From contig NZ_RAPR01000001.1 in NCBI RefSeq assembly GCF_003610235.1, positions 6,634,001 to 6,698,000 on the forward strand: a stretch of 64,000 bases of DNA, read 5' to 3'. This stretch comes from Catellatospora citrea (GTDB lineage Bacteria > Actinomycetota > Actinomycetes > Mycobacteriales > Micromonosporaceae). A program made the translations under genes and the position numbers. The notes below the pieces were generated by a model. The model did no database searches, was not told the DNA's origin, and saw only the letters and a list, made by a program, of their open reading frames with translations. Positions 48,305 through 57,264 of this stretch are shown one piece after another (position 1 is the stretch's first letter; each line of letters starts with the position of its first letter).

Positions 48305-49323
48305 CCGGCGTGCCGGGCCGCCGCGGCGGGCTCACCGGTGGGGGCCTCCTGGCCGGGCAGCGGCACGGGCACGGCCTCGACCGCGTCGCGCAGCACCTCG
48401 GTCGCGGTGACCCCGCGCAGCTGCGCGTCGGGGGTCAGCAGCACGCGGTGCGCGAACACCGGCTCGATCAGCACCTTCATGTCTTCGGGCAGCACGTAGC
48501 CGCGGCCCTCGGTGAGGGCGTACGCGCTGGCGGCGCGGGTCAGCGCGATGACACCGCGGGGGCTGACGCCGACGCGGACGTGCTTGTGCTCGCGGGTGGC
48601 CACGGCCAGGCGCACCGCGTACGCGTACAGCGGGTCGGCGATGTGCACGCGGTGCGCCAGGGCCACGGCCTCGCCGATCGTCTTGGTGTCGGTGACGGGG
48701 GTGATCGCGTCGGGGGAGCGCAGCGTGTGCCCGCGCAGCACCTCGATCTCGACGGCCTCGTCGGGGTAGCCGACGGACAGCTTCATCAGGAACCGGTCCA
48801 GCTGCGCCTCCGGCAGCCGGTAGGTGCCGTCCATCTCGACCGGGTTCTGGGTCGCGACGACCATGAACGGGCGCGGCACCGCGTGGCGTACGCCGTCGAC
48901 GGTGACGTAGCGCTCCTCCATGACCTCCAGCAGCGCCGACTGGGTCTTCGGCGACGCCCGGTTGATCTCGTCGGCGATGACGATGTTCGCGAAGATCGGC
49001 CCGGGGTGGAACTCGAATCCGCGGCTGGCCTGGTTGAAGATGGTCACGCCGCTGACGTCGGAGGGCAGCAGGTCGGGGGTGAACTGGATGCGCCGCCACG
49101 CGCCCTGCACCGATGCCGCGATCGCCCGGGCCAGGGTCGTCTTGCCGGTGCCGGGCACGTCCTCGAGCAGGACGTGGCCCTGGGCGAACATGGCGACCAG
49201 CGCCAGCCGGACCACCTCCGGCTTGCCGAGCACCACGGTCGAGATCGCGCCGGACAGCTTCCCGGTCAGGTCGGCGAAGGCGCGGACCTGACCGGCGGAC
49301 AGTGGTGGGAGGGGCTGGTTCAT
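48301..49323 (-). CDS. MoxR family AAA ATPase
   Basis: A 340-residue AAA protein. Walker A is DVPGTGKTTLARAIA near residue 55, Walker B VIADEINRASPKTQSALLEV near residue 120, with sensor 1 VVATQNPVEMDGTYRLPEAQ. MoxR proteins act as chaperones for metal insertion or assembly of DUF58/TgpA-type complexes. It is first in an operon with DUF58 and the TgpA-like gene. Confidence 0.94.
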   Translation of the reverse strand: MNQPLPPLSAGQVRAFADLTGKLSGAISTVVLGKPEVVRLALVAMFAQGHVLLEDVPGTGKTTLARAIAASVQGAWRRIQFTPDLLPSDVSGVTIFNQASRGFEFHPGPIFANIVIADEINRASPKTQSALLEVMEERYVTVDGVRHAVPRPFMVVATQNPVEMDGTYRLPEAQLDRFLMKLSVGYPDEAVEIEVLRGHTLRSPDAITPVTDTKTIGEAVALAHRVHIADPLYAYAVRLAVATREHKHVRVGVSPRGVIALTRAASAYALTEGRGYVLPEDMKVLIEPVFAHRVLLTPDAQLRGVTATEVLRDAVEAVPVPLPGQEAPTGEPAAAARHAG

Positions 49324-49368
49324 GACGGGTGTGTCCTTTGTGCTCGAAAGAGGGGCGGAGACGGAGAA

Positions 49369-49405
49369 TCCCCGGCACGAACGCCTTGCGGGCTCGTGCC
49401 GGGGA
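49369..49405. terminator. Terminator downstream of the fibronectin-III gene
   Basis: TCCCCGGCACGA (49369-49380) pairs perfectly with 49394-49405 over a 13-nt loop, between the end of the large minus-strand gene at 49417 and the MoxR start. Confidence 0.8.
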
Positions 49406-49416
49406 AGCTCAGCGGA

Positions 49417-52026
49417 TCAGCATTGCGGCACGTCGTTGTAGTCGTCGCCGTCGTCGAGGTTGAGCCAGATGAACGGGACGTAGCGCTGGTTGCCGCGGTA
49501 GGTGATCTGGATCCATTTGTCGCTGCGCTTGTTGCTGTTCTCTCCGGCCGCGAACAGCTCCGCGTCGCCGCTCTGGTTGCCGGCGGTGCCCTGCTTCCAG
49601 CAGAACGCCTTGAAGGTGTCGCCGTTCTGCGCGTCGCCGACGGCCTCGTTGCTCTGCTGGCGCGAGTTGCTGTAGATGCCGATGCCGTTGGCGCAGCCCA
49701 CGCAGCGGATCGTGCCGTTGAGCCGCCTGGTGCGCACCGTCACCGGGCCCGACGTCGCGGCCTGGCCGGTGGCGTTCTGCACCGACACCGTGATCGTGAA
49801 CGCGCTGTCGGTCGCGACCTCGTTGACCGTGTAGCCGCTCGCGCCGGTGTTGCAGGCGACCGCGCGGGCCGCGCCGTTGATGGTCACCGTGCAGGCCGCG
49901 GTGCCGCCGCCGTCGTCGTAGGCGAAGTTCACCGTGAAGCCCTTGTAGGTCTCGCCACCGGCGGACACGTTCGACACGGCCGCGTTGGCGATGGTCTTCG
50001 CGCTGGTGGTGTCCGCCGGACCGGTGCCGGCCTCGTTGACCGCGGCGACGTCGACGCCGACGATCTCGCCGTCGCCGAAACCGTCGAGGGTCGCGTTGGT
50101 CGCGGTGACGGTCTGGGTCTTGCCGCCCGCGGTCACCCGGTAGCCGGTGATCTGGCGGCCGTTGTCGTCCCCGGCCTGCCAGGTCACGCGGACCGTGCCC
50201 TTGGCCGAGCCGACGGTGGCCGCGGACAGGTTGTCGACCTGCGCGGGCTTGTTGAACGGCACCACCGAACCGGACGGCTGCGACACCTCCGAACCCGCGC
50301 CCTTGTCGTTGATCGCGACCACCGTGAACGCGTACTGCGTGCCGTACTCCAGCTCGCCGTCCTTGACCACCAGCTTGGTGGCGCCGGTGGTGGTGCCGAT
50401 CAGGGCGCCGCTGCCGGCGTCGATCGCCGTGACCTCGTACCGTGTGATCTTGCGGCCCTGGCCGTTGGCGGCGGTCCAGCTCACCTCGACGGTGCCGTCG
50501 GGATTCTCGACCGCCTTCACGTCCGTCGCGGGACCGGGCACGTCGCCGGTCGGCATCACCGGGTTGCTCTTACGCGACGGGCCGTCGCCCTTGCCGTTGA
50601 CCGCGTGCACCGTGAACGTGTACGTCGTGCCGTTGGTCAGCTGGTCGACCACCAGCGAGCGGTTGCGCGCGCCGACCGTCCAGGTCCGCCCTTCGCCCTC
50701 CACCACGTACTTGGTGATCTTCGAGCCGTTCTCGCTGGCCTTGCCCCAGCTCAGCCGCACCTGCGAGTCGCCTGCCGCGGCGGTGACGTTGCGCGGGGCA
50801 CCCGGCTTGCCGATCTGCGGCTTCGGCGGGGGCGGCGGCGTCACCGGCGGCGGGTCGCCGCCGACCACGTCGTCGTTGAACTTGTCGACGACCCGGACCT
50901 CGTTCTTGTCGTTGACCACCCGCGCCGTCGCGCCGTCGGGCGCGTTGATGAACAGCTGGTTCTCCCGCACCTCCAGGTCGAGCCGGCCGCCGGGCTTGCC
51001 CGCCTCGATGGTGTTGACGAGCTTGCCTTCGCCGTCGATCGCGTAGACCTTGCCCGCCGCGTCGTCGGCCAGGTAGAACAGGCCCGCCCAGGCCACCGCG
51101 GGGCGGACCGCGCCGCCGGCGCCGGGCACCGCGAACTCGTTCACCTTCTCGCCGGAGATGGCATACACCTTGCGGCCGTCGACGACGGTCACCGCGATGT
51201 CCTTGCCGGTCGACCGGTCCGGCATCTCACCGCCCGCGGCACCGGCGATCTCGACCTTCTTCAGGTCCTTGCCGCGCAGCAGGGTCAGTGAGCCGTTGGT
51301 CTGGTCGAGCACCGCCACGCCGTCGTCGAGGGCGGACAGCGCAAGGTCGTGGAACGCCTCGGCGACCGGCTCGGTGCGGGCCATCGTGGGCCCGCTGCCG
51401 CCGGTGCCCCCGGTGCCGTTCGACGGCGGGGTCAGCGGCGCGGGCGTGATCACCGAAACGGTGCCCTGGCTGGGCACGGCCACCCAGAGCCGGCCGGCGC
51501 CGTCGAAGTGGCCGCCGGTGATGCCCGGCGGAAAGCGCAGCGGCTCGCCGATCGGCTGCAGCGTCGCCGGGTCCAGCTGGCGCACCACGCCCTGCACCGG
51601 GTCGATGATGAACGCCGCCTGGTTGTGCAGCGCCACCTGCACGCCCAGGCCCGCCTGCGACTCCTGCGACGCGGTGATCTGCAGCGTCGCCGGGTCGAGC
51701 GCACTGATGCGGCCGGTGTGCTGGTCGCGCACGATCAGGTAGCGGTCGGACTGGCTGACCTGCACGTAGTGGCCCTGCGAGGCCACCAGGGCCTGCGAGC
51801 GGGTGTCCACCTTGCCGGTCAGGCCGTTGACCCGGGCGAGTTCGCCGCGGGTGAGGCTCCACAGCCAGGAGCTGCTGTCGTAGCCGGCCGCGACCTGGTC
51901 GTTGGCGCTGAGCCCGAACCAGGTCAGGCTCATGGCCGCCAGCATCGCCAGCACCGTGACGATGGTGACTATGCCACCCTTGGTCCGTGCCTTGCGTGTG
52001 ATCGCGCTCGGTGACAGATCCGCCAC
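49417..52026 (-). CDS. Membrane-anchored beta-propeller and fibronectin type III protein
   Basis: An 869-residue protein. The GTG at 52026 is preferred with GGGGAGGGG upstream. A membrane helix lies at about residues 20-42. Residues 50-420 look like a propeller with recurring YLIVRDQHTGRISALDPATL-type blades. Three fibronectin type III domains follow (SWGKASENGSKITKYVVEG, SWTAANGQGRKITRYEVTA, TWQAGDDNGRQITGYRVTA), then a C-terminal SH3-like or wall-associated domain rich in Asn/Gln/Trp. It may scaffold proteins at the cell surface and sits beside the MoxR operon. Confidence 0.85.
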   Translation of the reverse strand: MADLSPSAITRKARTKGGIVTIVTVLAMLAAMSLTWFGLSANDQVAAGYDSSSWLWSLTRGELARVNGLTGKVDTRSQALVASQGHYVQVSQSDRYLIVRDQHTGRISALDPATLQITASQESQAGLGVQVALHNQAAFIIDPVQGVVRQLDPATLQPIGEPLRFPPGITGGHFDGAGRLWVAVPSQGTVSVITPAPLTPPSNGTGGTGGSGPTMARTEPVAEAFHDLALSALDDGVAVLDQTNGSLTLLRGKDLKKVEIAGAAGGEMPDRSTGKDIAVTVVDGRKVYAISGEKVNEFAVPGAGGAVRPAVAWAGLFYLADDAAGKVYAIDGEGKLVNTIEAGKPGGRLDLEVRENQLFINAPDGATARVVNDKNEVRVVDKFNDDVVGGDPPPVTPPPPPKPQIGKPGAPRNVTAAAGDSQVRLSWGKASENGSKITKYVVEGEGRTWTVGARNRSLVVDQLTNGTTYTFTVHAVNGKGDGPSRKSNPVMPTGDVPGPATDVKAVENPDGTVEVSWTAANGQGRKITRYEVTAIDAGSGALIGTTTGATKLVVKDGELEYGTQYAFTVVAINDKGAGSEVSQPSGSVVPFNKPAQVDNLSAATVGSAKGTVRVTWQAGDDNGRQITGYRVTAGGKTQTVTATNATLDGFGDGEIVGVDVAAVNEAGTGPADTTSAKTIANAAVSNVSAGGETYKGFTVNFAYDDGGGTAACTVTINGAARAVACNTGASGYTVNEVATDSAFTITVSVQNATGQAATSGPVTVRTRRLNGTIRCVGCANGIGIYSNSRQQSNEAVGDAQNGDTFKAFCWKQGTAGNQSGDAELFAAGENSNKRSDKWIQITYRGNQRYVPFIWLNLDDGDDYNDVPQC

Positions 52027-52148
52027 GGATCGCCCCTCCCCATGAGCGCGGGGTGTCGGAGCCACCCCGCTCGCCGACTGGCGTTCTCCCCAGAAGCCGA
52101 CGTCATCCTAGGCGTTGCAGGTCAACGGTGAAAGTCGAGTGAGGACGC

Positions 52149-53930
52149 TCATGGTGTGACGCTGGGTGCCGGTGCGGCCCCCGCGGCGCGCTCGGTGCAG
52201 ACCGGCGTGGATTGCAGCAGGTCAACCTGGCTGTAGATGCTCATGATGACGAAGCAGTAGTCCCAGTTCGGGTTCAGTCCGGTGACCGTGTACTGGGTCT
52301 CACCGTTGGCGGGCTTGCCGATCGTGGCGACCTGCTCGCCCTTACGGGCGGCGAGCAGCACCTGTGCGGCGTAGCCGTCGGAGGGGTCGAACCAGCTGAT
52401 GGTGATGTCGCCGTTGGGTGCGCTGGTGACGAAGACGTCGCTGGCGGGGCGGGGTTCGACGGTGGGGCCGGGGCCTGGCGTCTGTTCGTCGTTCATGGGC
52501 AGGACCACCAGCAGCAGCGTGGCCACGGCGGCGAGCACGGCGACGATCGCCGCGGCCGTTGCGGCGATGACCGGGCCGCGGCTGCGGCGCGGCGGCGCGG
52601 ACTGCGGGGCGGGCGGGGCGAAGACGGTCGGCGCGGGGACGTGCTGTGGCTGTTGCGGCAGGTGGCGTGCGGGCGTCTGCGGCGGCGGCGCCACCGGGAT
52701 GGCGGCGGAGCGGCCGTCGGCGGCATGGCGGGTCTGCTCGACCGGCGGCACGTCGTGGCGCGGCTGCTGCTGGTGCGGCGGCAGATCCGGGTGCGCCGGC
52801 TGCTGGTGGGCCGGTTGCTGGGGGTGCGCGGTCTCAGGCCGGAGCTGCTGGTGCGGCGGCGTCGGCGGGAACGGCTCGGGTTGCACGGGCCGGGTGCGCT
52901 CGGGTGGCAGTGGCACGGACGGCGGGGTCGGCACGATGGGCATGGCCCGGGTCGCCGACTGGTCACGCCGTGGGGGAATGGTCAGGCCGTAGGGCGCGGT
53001 CCGGTCGTCCTCGGGTGCGGGTGCGGGGTCCGTGGGCTGCGCGGGCGGGATCCGCGGCGGGGTCGGGTCGGCGGTGTCCGGCGCGATGGGCGTGGCCGGG
53101 GTGGTCGGCCGAGCGGGTTGGCTGAGCAGCGACGTCCGGTCGTCTGGCGGCTGCGGCGCGGGCGGGACCGGGTTGGTGCTCGGCGGCGGGGTGAGCGCCG
53201 GGGCCCGGTCGGTGGGCGTCGTGGCCGGGGTGCGCGGCGGCATGACCACGGCCGTGCGGTCGTCCGGGTCCGGTGACGGGGTCGCCTGCGGTGTCGACGG
53301 GGGCAGCGGCCAGACCGATGGCGCGGGCTGCTGGTCCGCCGGGGTGCTGGGCGGAAGTGGGGTCTGCGGCGTCGCCGGGGCGGAGTGCGACACGTAGGTG
53401 GTCGGCGGCGACGGCGGCGGGAGCACCGCGGTGCTGTCCTCGGGCGGCTGCGGGGCGGGCGGCGGCGCGGTGGTCGCCGGTGTGGGCGCGACCTGCGCGG
53501 GTGCGTCCGGGCCGAGCCAGGCGCGGGCGACCTGGACCGGCTGCGGGTCGAAGCCGGGCGCCTGCGGGCCGTACGTGGCGACCCGGGTGTAGTGGCGGCG
53601 CGCCTCGTGGCGGTTGCCGAGCTCGTCGGCGATCTGCGCGAGGTCGAACGACATCGACAGCAGCAGCGGATGCTCCTCGCCGAAGCGGTAGCCGCCGTTG
53701 TACAGCGCGTTCTCCAGCACCCGGCGGGCGGCGCTCAGGTCGCCGGACTGCCGGTGCATGGTGGCGAGCAGGTGGCCGGTGACCAGCACCTCGGGGTGGT
53801 CCTCGCCGGCGGCCATGATCGCCGCTTCGAGGGACTGCTCCAGCAGCGTGCGGGCGCTGTTGAGGTCGCCGCGGTCGCGGCGGGCGAGCGCCTCGGTTCG
53901 GATGTCGGACAGCGAGGTCGGTGACGGCAC
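52149..53930 (-). CDS. TPR protein with proline-rich linker and fibronectin-III-like end
   Basis: A 593-residue protein. Residues 1-110 form TPR-type helical pairs (LLEQSLEAAIMAAGEDHP, RRVLENALYNGG). A very long Pro/Thr/Gln-rich region (about 130-440) follows, then a membrane helix at about residues 455-480 and a fibronectin-III-like outer domain (ITISWFDPSDGYAAQVLLAA). The TPR part is cytoplasmic and could recruit partners, while the outer domain faces the wall. GTG start. Confidence 0.82.
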   Translation of the reverse strand: MPSPTSLSDIRTEALARRDRGDLNSARTLLEQSLEAAIMAAGEDHPEVLVTGHLLATMHRQSGDLSAARRVLENALYNGGYRFGEEHPLLLSMSFDLAQIADELGNRHEARRHYTRVATYGPQAPGFDPQPVQVARAWLGPDAPAQVAPTPATTAPPPAPQPPEDSTAVLPPPSPPTTYVSHSAPATPQTPLPPSTPADQQPAPSVWPLPPSTPQATPSPDPDDRTAVVMPPRTPATTPTDRAPALTPPPSTNPVPPAPQPPDDRTSLLSQPARPTTPATPIAPDTADPTPPRIPPAQPTDPAPAPEDDRTAPYGLTIPPRRDQSATRAMPIVPTPPSVPLPPERTRPVQPEPFPPTPPHQQLRPETAHPQQPAHQQPAHPDLPPHQQQPRHDVPPVEQTRHAADGRSAAIPVAPPPQTPARHLPQQPQHVPAPTVFAPPAPQSAPPRRSRGPVIAATAAAIVAVLAAVATLLLVVLPMNDEQTPGPGPTVEPRPASDVFVTSAPNGDITISWFDPSDGYAAQVLLAARKGEQVATIGKPANGETQYTVTGLNPNWDYCFVIMSIYSQVDLLQSTPVCTERAAGAAPAPSVTP

Positions 53931-53985
53931 GGCTCACATCCTGCCCATACCCCACGACGTCCCGCCACCCGCGGCAGCGAAGATC

Positions 53986-54062
53986 AAGACGATCTTGCGC
54001 GAACTGTCGACGGTTTGTCCGGAACGAGTGTGTCGTCCCCGCCGCCCGCGCAAGATCGTCTT
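53986..54062. repeat. 15-bp inverted repeat flanking the Smr gene end
   Basis: AAGACGATCTTGCGC (53986-54000) and GCGCAAGATCGTCTT (54048-54062) are perfect reverse complements, 47 bp apart. The right arm touches the Smr stop codon. The left arm also carries the local hairpin AAGATC..GATCTT. It may be a terminator or a small repeated extragenic element. Confidence 0.6.
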
Positions 54063-54334
54063 TAGCGGCGGCCGCGGGGGGTGTTGTGCTTGAAGTGGAC
54101 GAAGAGGCGGCCGAAGTTTTTGGAGTCCTTCTCTACGCGGTGGTAGAGGGCTTTTACCTCTTTTTGTTCGAGGAAGCGCAGGACTGTCTTCTTCAGGGCG
54201 CCGGAGCCTTTGCCGGGGATGATCTCGATCATGGGGGCCTTCTTGGCGATGGCCTCGGCCATGATGTCGTTCAAGGCCCGCTCGATGTCGCGGCCCTTGT
54301 TGAAGATGTCGTGCAGATCGAGTACTAGTTTCAT
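54062..54334 (-). CDS. Smr domain protein
   Basis: A 90-residue single-domain Smr (MutS2 C-terminal type) protein: LVLDLHDIF near the start, and the nucleotide/nucleic-acid-binding loop IEIIPGKGSGALKKTVLRFL near residues 35-54. Smr domains bind or nick DNA or RNA. The ATG at 54334 gives the family's compact length; longer readings add no similarity. Confidence 0.85.
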   Translation of the reverse strand: MKLVLDLHDIFNKGRDIERALNDIMAEAIAKKAPMIEIIPGKGSGALKKTVLRFLEQKEVKALYHRVEKDSKNFGRLFVHFKHNTPRGRR

Positions 54335-54498
54335 CGCCTCTGAGCGTACCTGTTGTGATCGTCGCTGGTCAGCGTGCCCGGGTATGCCGAAAGCTTTCGA
54401 CCTGCGCGTCAGCACCACTTTCATAGATCGACATATTGCAATGACCATGTAACTGGTGGTCTGCTGTGAGCCTCCTTTACCCCCGCTTGGAGGCAGTC

Positions 54499-56343
54499 AT
54501 GCGGCGACGGTTAACCGTCTTCGTATCCACCTTGGCGCTGGCCGGCACCATGGTCCTGACCGGACCGGCCGACGGCGCCCCGCTCGGACCCGAGGTCAGC
54601 ACCTCTGGCCACTACACCGTCCAGGGCATCAAGACCCTGGCCCAGCGCAACGCGATCGCCGGCACCGGTTCGGCCATCGACGGCTTCGACCACGGCATCA
54701 TGGACGTCACCGCCACCCCGGGTGAGGCCGCCGCGATCAAGGCCCTCGGCTTCACCGTGACCAGGGTGCTCGCGCCGGCCCAGGACGACCACGTGCAGGC
54801 GCTGGCCTTCCCGCCGGCCGACTCCAACTACCACGACTACAGCGAGATGATGAGCGTCATCAACTCGCTGGCCGCGTCGTACCCGTCGATCTTCCGGGTG
54901 ACGACGATCGGCAACTCCTACGAGGGGCGCAACATGCCCCTGATCAAGATCTCGGACAACGTCGCCACCGACGAGAACGAGGTCGAGGTGATGTTCAACC
55001 ACCACCAGCACGCGCGTGAGCACCTGACGGTGGAGATGGCCATCTACCTGATGAACCTGTTCACCAGTGGCTACGGCTCCGACAGCACGATCACGAACAT
55101 CGTGAACAGCCGTGAGATCTGGATCATCCCGGACATGAACCCCGACGGCGGCGAGTACGACATCGCCACCGGCAGTTACCGGTCGTGGCGCAAGAACCGC
55201 CAGCCCAACAGCGGTTCGAGCAACGTCGGCACCGACCTCAACCGCAACTGGTCCTACCAGTGGGGCTGCTGCGGCGGATCGAGCGGCACGACCAGCAGCG
55301 AGACGTACCGCGGGCCGTCGTCGTTCTCCGCGCCGGAGACGCAGAACCTGCGCAACTTCGTCAACAGCCGGGTCGTCGGCGGCGTCCAGCAGATCAAGGC
55401 CAACATCGACTTCCACACGTACTCGCAGCTCATCCTGTGGCCGTTCGGTTACACGACGGCCAACAACCCGTCGGGCATGAGCGCCGACGAGTACAACACG
55501 TTCGCCACGCTGGGCCAGCAGATGGCCGCGACGAACAGCTACACCCCGGAGCAGTCCAGCGACCTCTACATCGCCGACGGCACGTCCATCGACTGGATGT
55601 GGGCCACCCACAAGATCTGGGCGTACACCTTCGAGATGTACCCGGGCAGCTCGGGCAGCGGCGGCGGCTTCTACCCGCCCGACGAGGTCATCACCGCGCA
55701 GACGACCCGCAACCGGGCCGCCGTGCTGATGCTGCTGCAGCAGGCCGACTGCCCGTACCGGGTGATCGGCAAGGAGTCGACGTACTGCGGCACCGGCGGT
55801 GGCGGCACCACGGTCTGGTCCGACACGTTCGAGACCGCGACCGGCTGGACCGTCAACCCGGGCGGCACCGACACGGCCACCGTCGGCCAGTGGGCGCGCG
55901 GCACGGCGCAGGCGACCAACTCCAGCGGCGCCAAGCAGCTGGCCCCGTTCGCGGGCAGCAACGACCTGGCCACAGGGCTGTCGGCGGGCACCGCCGCGGG
56001 TGACTTCGACCTCGACGGCGGCGTCAGCTCCGTCCGTTCACCCGCGATCACGCTGCCGGCCACCGGCACGCTGAGCGCGAACTGGCAGTGGTATCTGGCG
56101 CACGGCTCGAACTCGTCCAGCGCCGACTACCTGCGGATCTCGGTCGTGCACAGCGGCGGCACCACGGTGCTGGCCACCATCACCGGCGCGGCGAGCAACC
56201 GCAACGGGGCCTGGGGCGCGGCGTCGGCGAACCTGACCGCGTACGCGGGCCAGAGCGTGCAGTTCCTGGTCGAGGCGGCGGACGCGAGCACGGCCAGCCT
56301 CGTCGAGGCGGGTCTGGACAACATCACGGTGACGCAGTCGTGA
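54499..56343 (+). CDS. Secreted M14 family zinc carboxypeptidase
   Basis: A 614-residue exported protein. The signal peptide ends near residue 27 and the propeptide near residue 110. The M14 domain carries HHQHAREH (His-x-x-Glu zinc ligands), KNRQPNSG and [10 protein letters not shown] with the substrate-binding Arg, [14 protein letters not shown] with the third zinc His, and FEMYPGSSG with the catalytic Glu. The C-terminal about 170 residues form a jelly-roll-like domain. It removes C-terminal residues from peptides outside the cell. GGAGGCAG precedes the ATG. Confidence 0.92.
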   Translation: MRRRLTVFVSTLALAGTMVLTGPADGAPLGPEVSTSGHYTVQGIKTLAQRNAIAGTGSAIDGFDHGIMDVTATPGEAAAIKALGFTVTRVLAPAQDDHVQALAFPPADSNYHDYSEMMSVINSLAASYPSIFRVTTIGNSYEGRNMPLIKISDNVATDENEVEVMFNHHQHAREHLTVEMAIYLMNLFTSGYGSDSTITNIVNSREIWIIPDMNPDGGEYDIATGSYRSWRKNRQPNSGSSNVGTDLNRNWSYQWGCCGGSSGTTSSETYRGPSSFSAPETQNLRNFVNSRVVGGVQQIKANIDFHTYSQLILWPFGYTTANNPSGMSADEYNTFATLGQQMAATNSYTPEQSSDLYIADGTSIDWMWATHKIWAYTFEMYPGSSGSGGGFYPPDEVITAQTTRNRAAVLMLLQQADCPYRVIGKESTYCGTGGGGTTVWSDTFETATGWTVNPGGTDTATVGQWARGTAQATNSSGAKQLAPFAGSNDLATGLSAGTAAGDFDLDGGVSSVRSPAITLPATGTLSANWQWYLAHGSNSSSADYLRISVVHSGGTTVLATITGAASNRNGAWGAASANLTAYAGQSVQFLVEAADASTASLVEAGLDNITVTQS

Positions 56344-56346
56344 CAG

Positions 56347-56374
56347 GTGGCCCGGCCCGCTGAGGCCGGGCCAC
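56347..56374. terminator. Terminator of the carboxypeptidase gene
   Basis: GTGGCCCGGCC (56347-56357) pairs perfectly with 56364-56374 over the 6-nt loop CGCTGA, right after the stop codon. Confidence 0.85.
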
Positions 56375-56596
56375 GCGGCGCGTTCCCGAGGGCGGTCTCA
56401 CCGTCCGTGCCGGTCCGGTGACCGGTGCGGCGGTGGGCCGCCCGGTTCGTGTCCGGGTGGGGCGAATTCGGCTGGGAATATTGCGTGTGCAAACGCTCTC
56501 AGTCATCCATATAGGACGCTACCTGCGGTTGGGTAAGGTAAACAGTGCGTGCTCGGCGGTGACAGCGGGTAGATCCATTCTGTAGGGTGCCTTCTC

Positions 56597-57214
56597 GTGC
56601 CCATAGCCGACGAGTTCTACTTGATGACGCATGACGATGTCAGCGGCGACTCCCGGTTGCACGCCAAAGCCGTCGGATTCGGTCTGGCAGCAGCGCTGCT
56701 GGCCGAGCTGTGCATGCTGGACCTGGTGCGTCCCGCCGCCGAGGGGGTGGCGGTGCGCAACGCCCCGCCGCCGCCCGACGCGCTGGCCGCCCGCGTACAC
56801 GGACAGTTGCTGGCAGAGCCGCAGCTGCACCCGGTACGGGACTGGCTCACCTTCCTCGGGCTCAGTGCCGAGTCCGACATCGCCGTCAGGATGACCGCCG
56901 CGGGGGCGCTCCAACTGGTCGAGACGCGCCGACTGCTCAGCGTGCAGCGCCGATACATGCCGGTGTCCGTGAACGACGCGGCCTGGCCCACCGCCAGGCT
57001 CATCGGGCGGCTGCGCCGGCAGGAGGAGATGTCCGTCGAGGACCGCATCCTCGCCGGGCTCGCCTTCGCGACCGGGCTGAGCACCACCTTCGCCTGGGAC
57101 GACGTCCGCGGCCGCAGCCTGTCGAGCATCATCGCGCCGCTCCACGAGCCGGTGCGGGTGCTCATCGCAGAAACCGAGCTCGCCGTCAGCAAAGCAGTGG
57201 CGAAGCTCACCTGA
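56597..57214 (+). CDS. GPP34 (GOLPH3-like) family protein
   Basis: A 205-residue GPP34 protein: DEFYLMTHDDVSG at the start, LAAALLAELCMLDLV, and a C-terminal DRILAGLAFATGLSTTFAW segment. In eukaryotes the fold binds phosphatidylinositol-4-phosphate in the Golgi; in actinobacteria its role is unknown. It stands 50 bp upstream of an APC permease on the same strand, so co-transcription is likely. GTG start. Confidence 0.87.
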   Translation: MPIADEFYLMTHDDVSGDSRLHAKAVGFGLAAALLAELCMLDLVRPAAEGVAVRNAPPPPDALAARVHGQLLAEPQLHPVRDWLTFLGLSAESDIAVRMTAAGALQLVETRRLLSVQRRYMPVSVNDAAWPTARLIGRLRRQEEMSVEDRILAGLAFATGLSTTFAWDDVRGRSLSSIIAPLHEPVRVLIAETELAVSKAVAKLT

Positions 57215-57264
57215 ACCAACACCCTCCACCCCCCTTCACCCCCCACCCCTCAAGGAGCAACACC

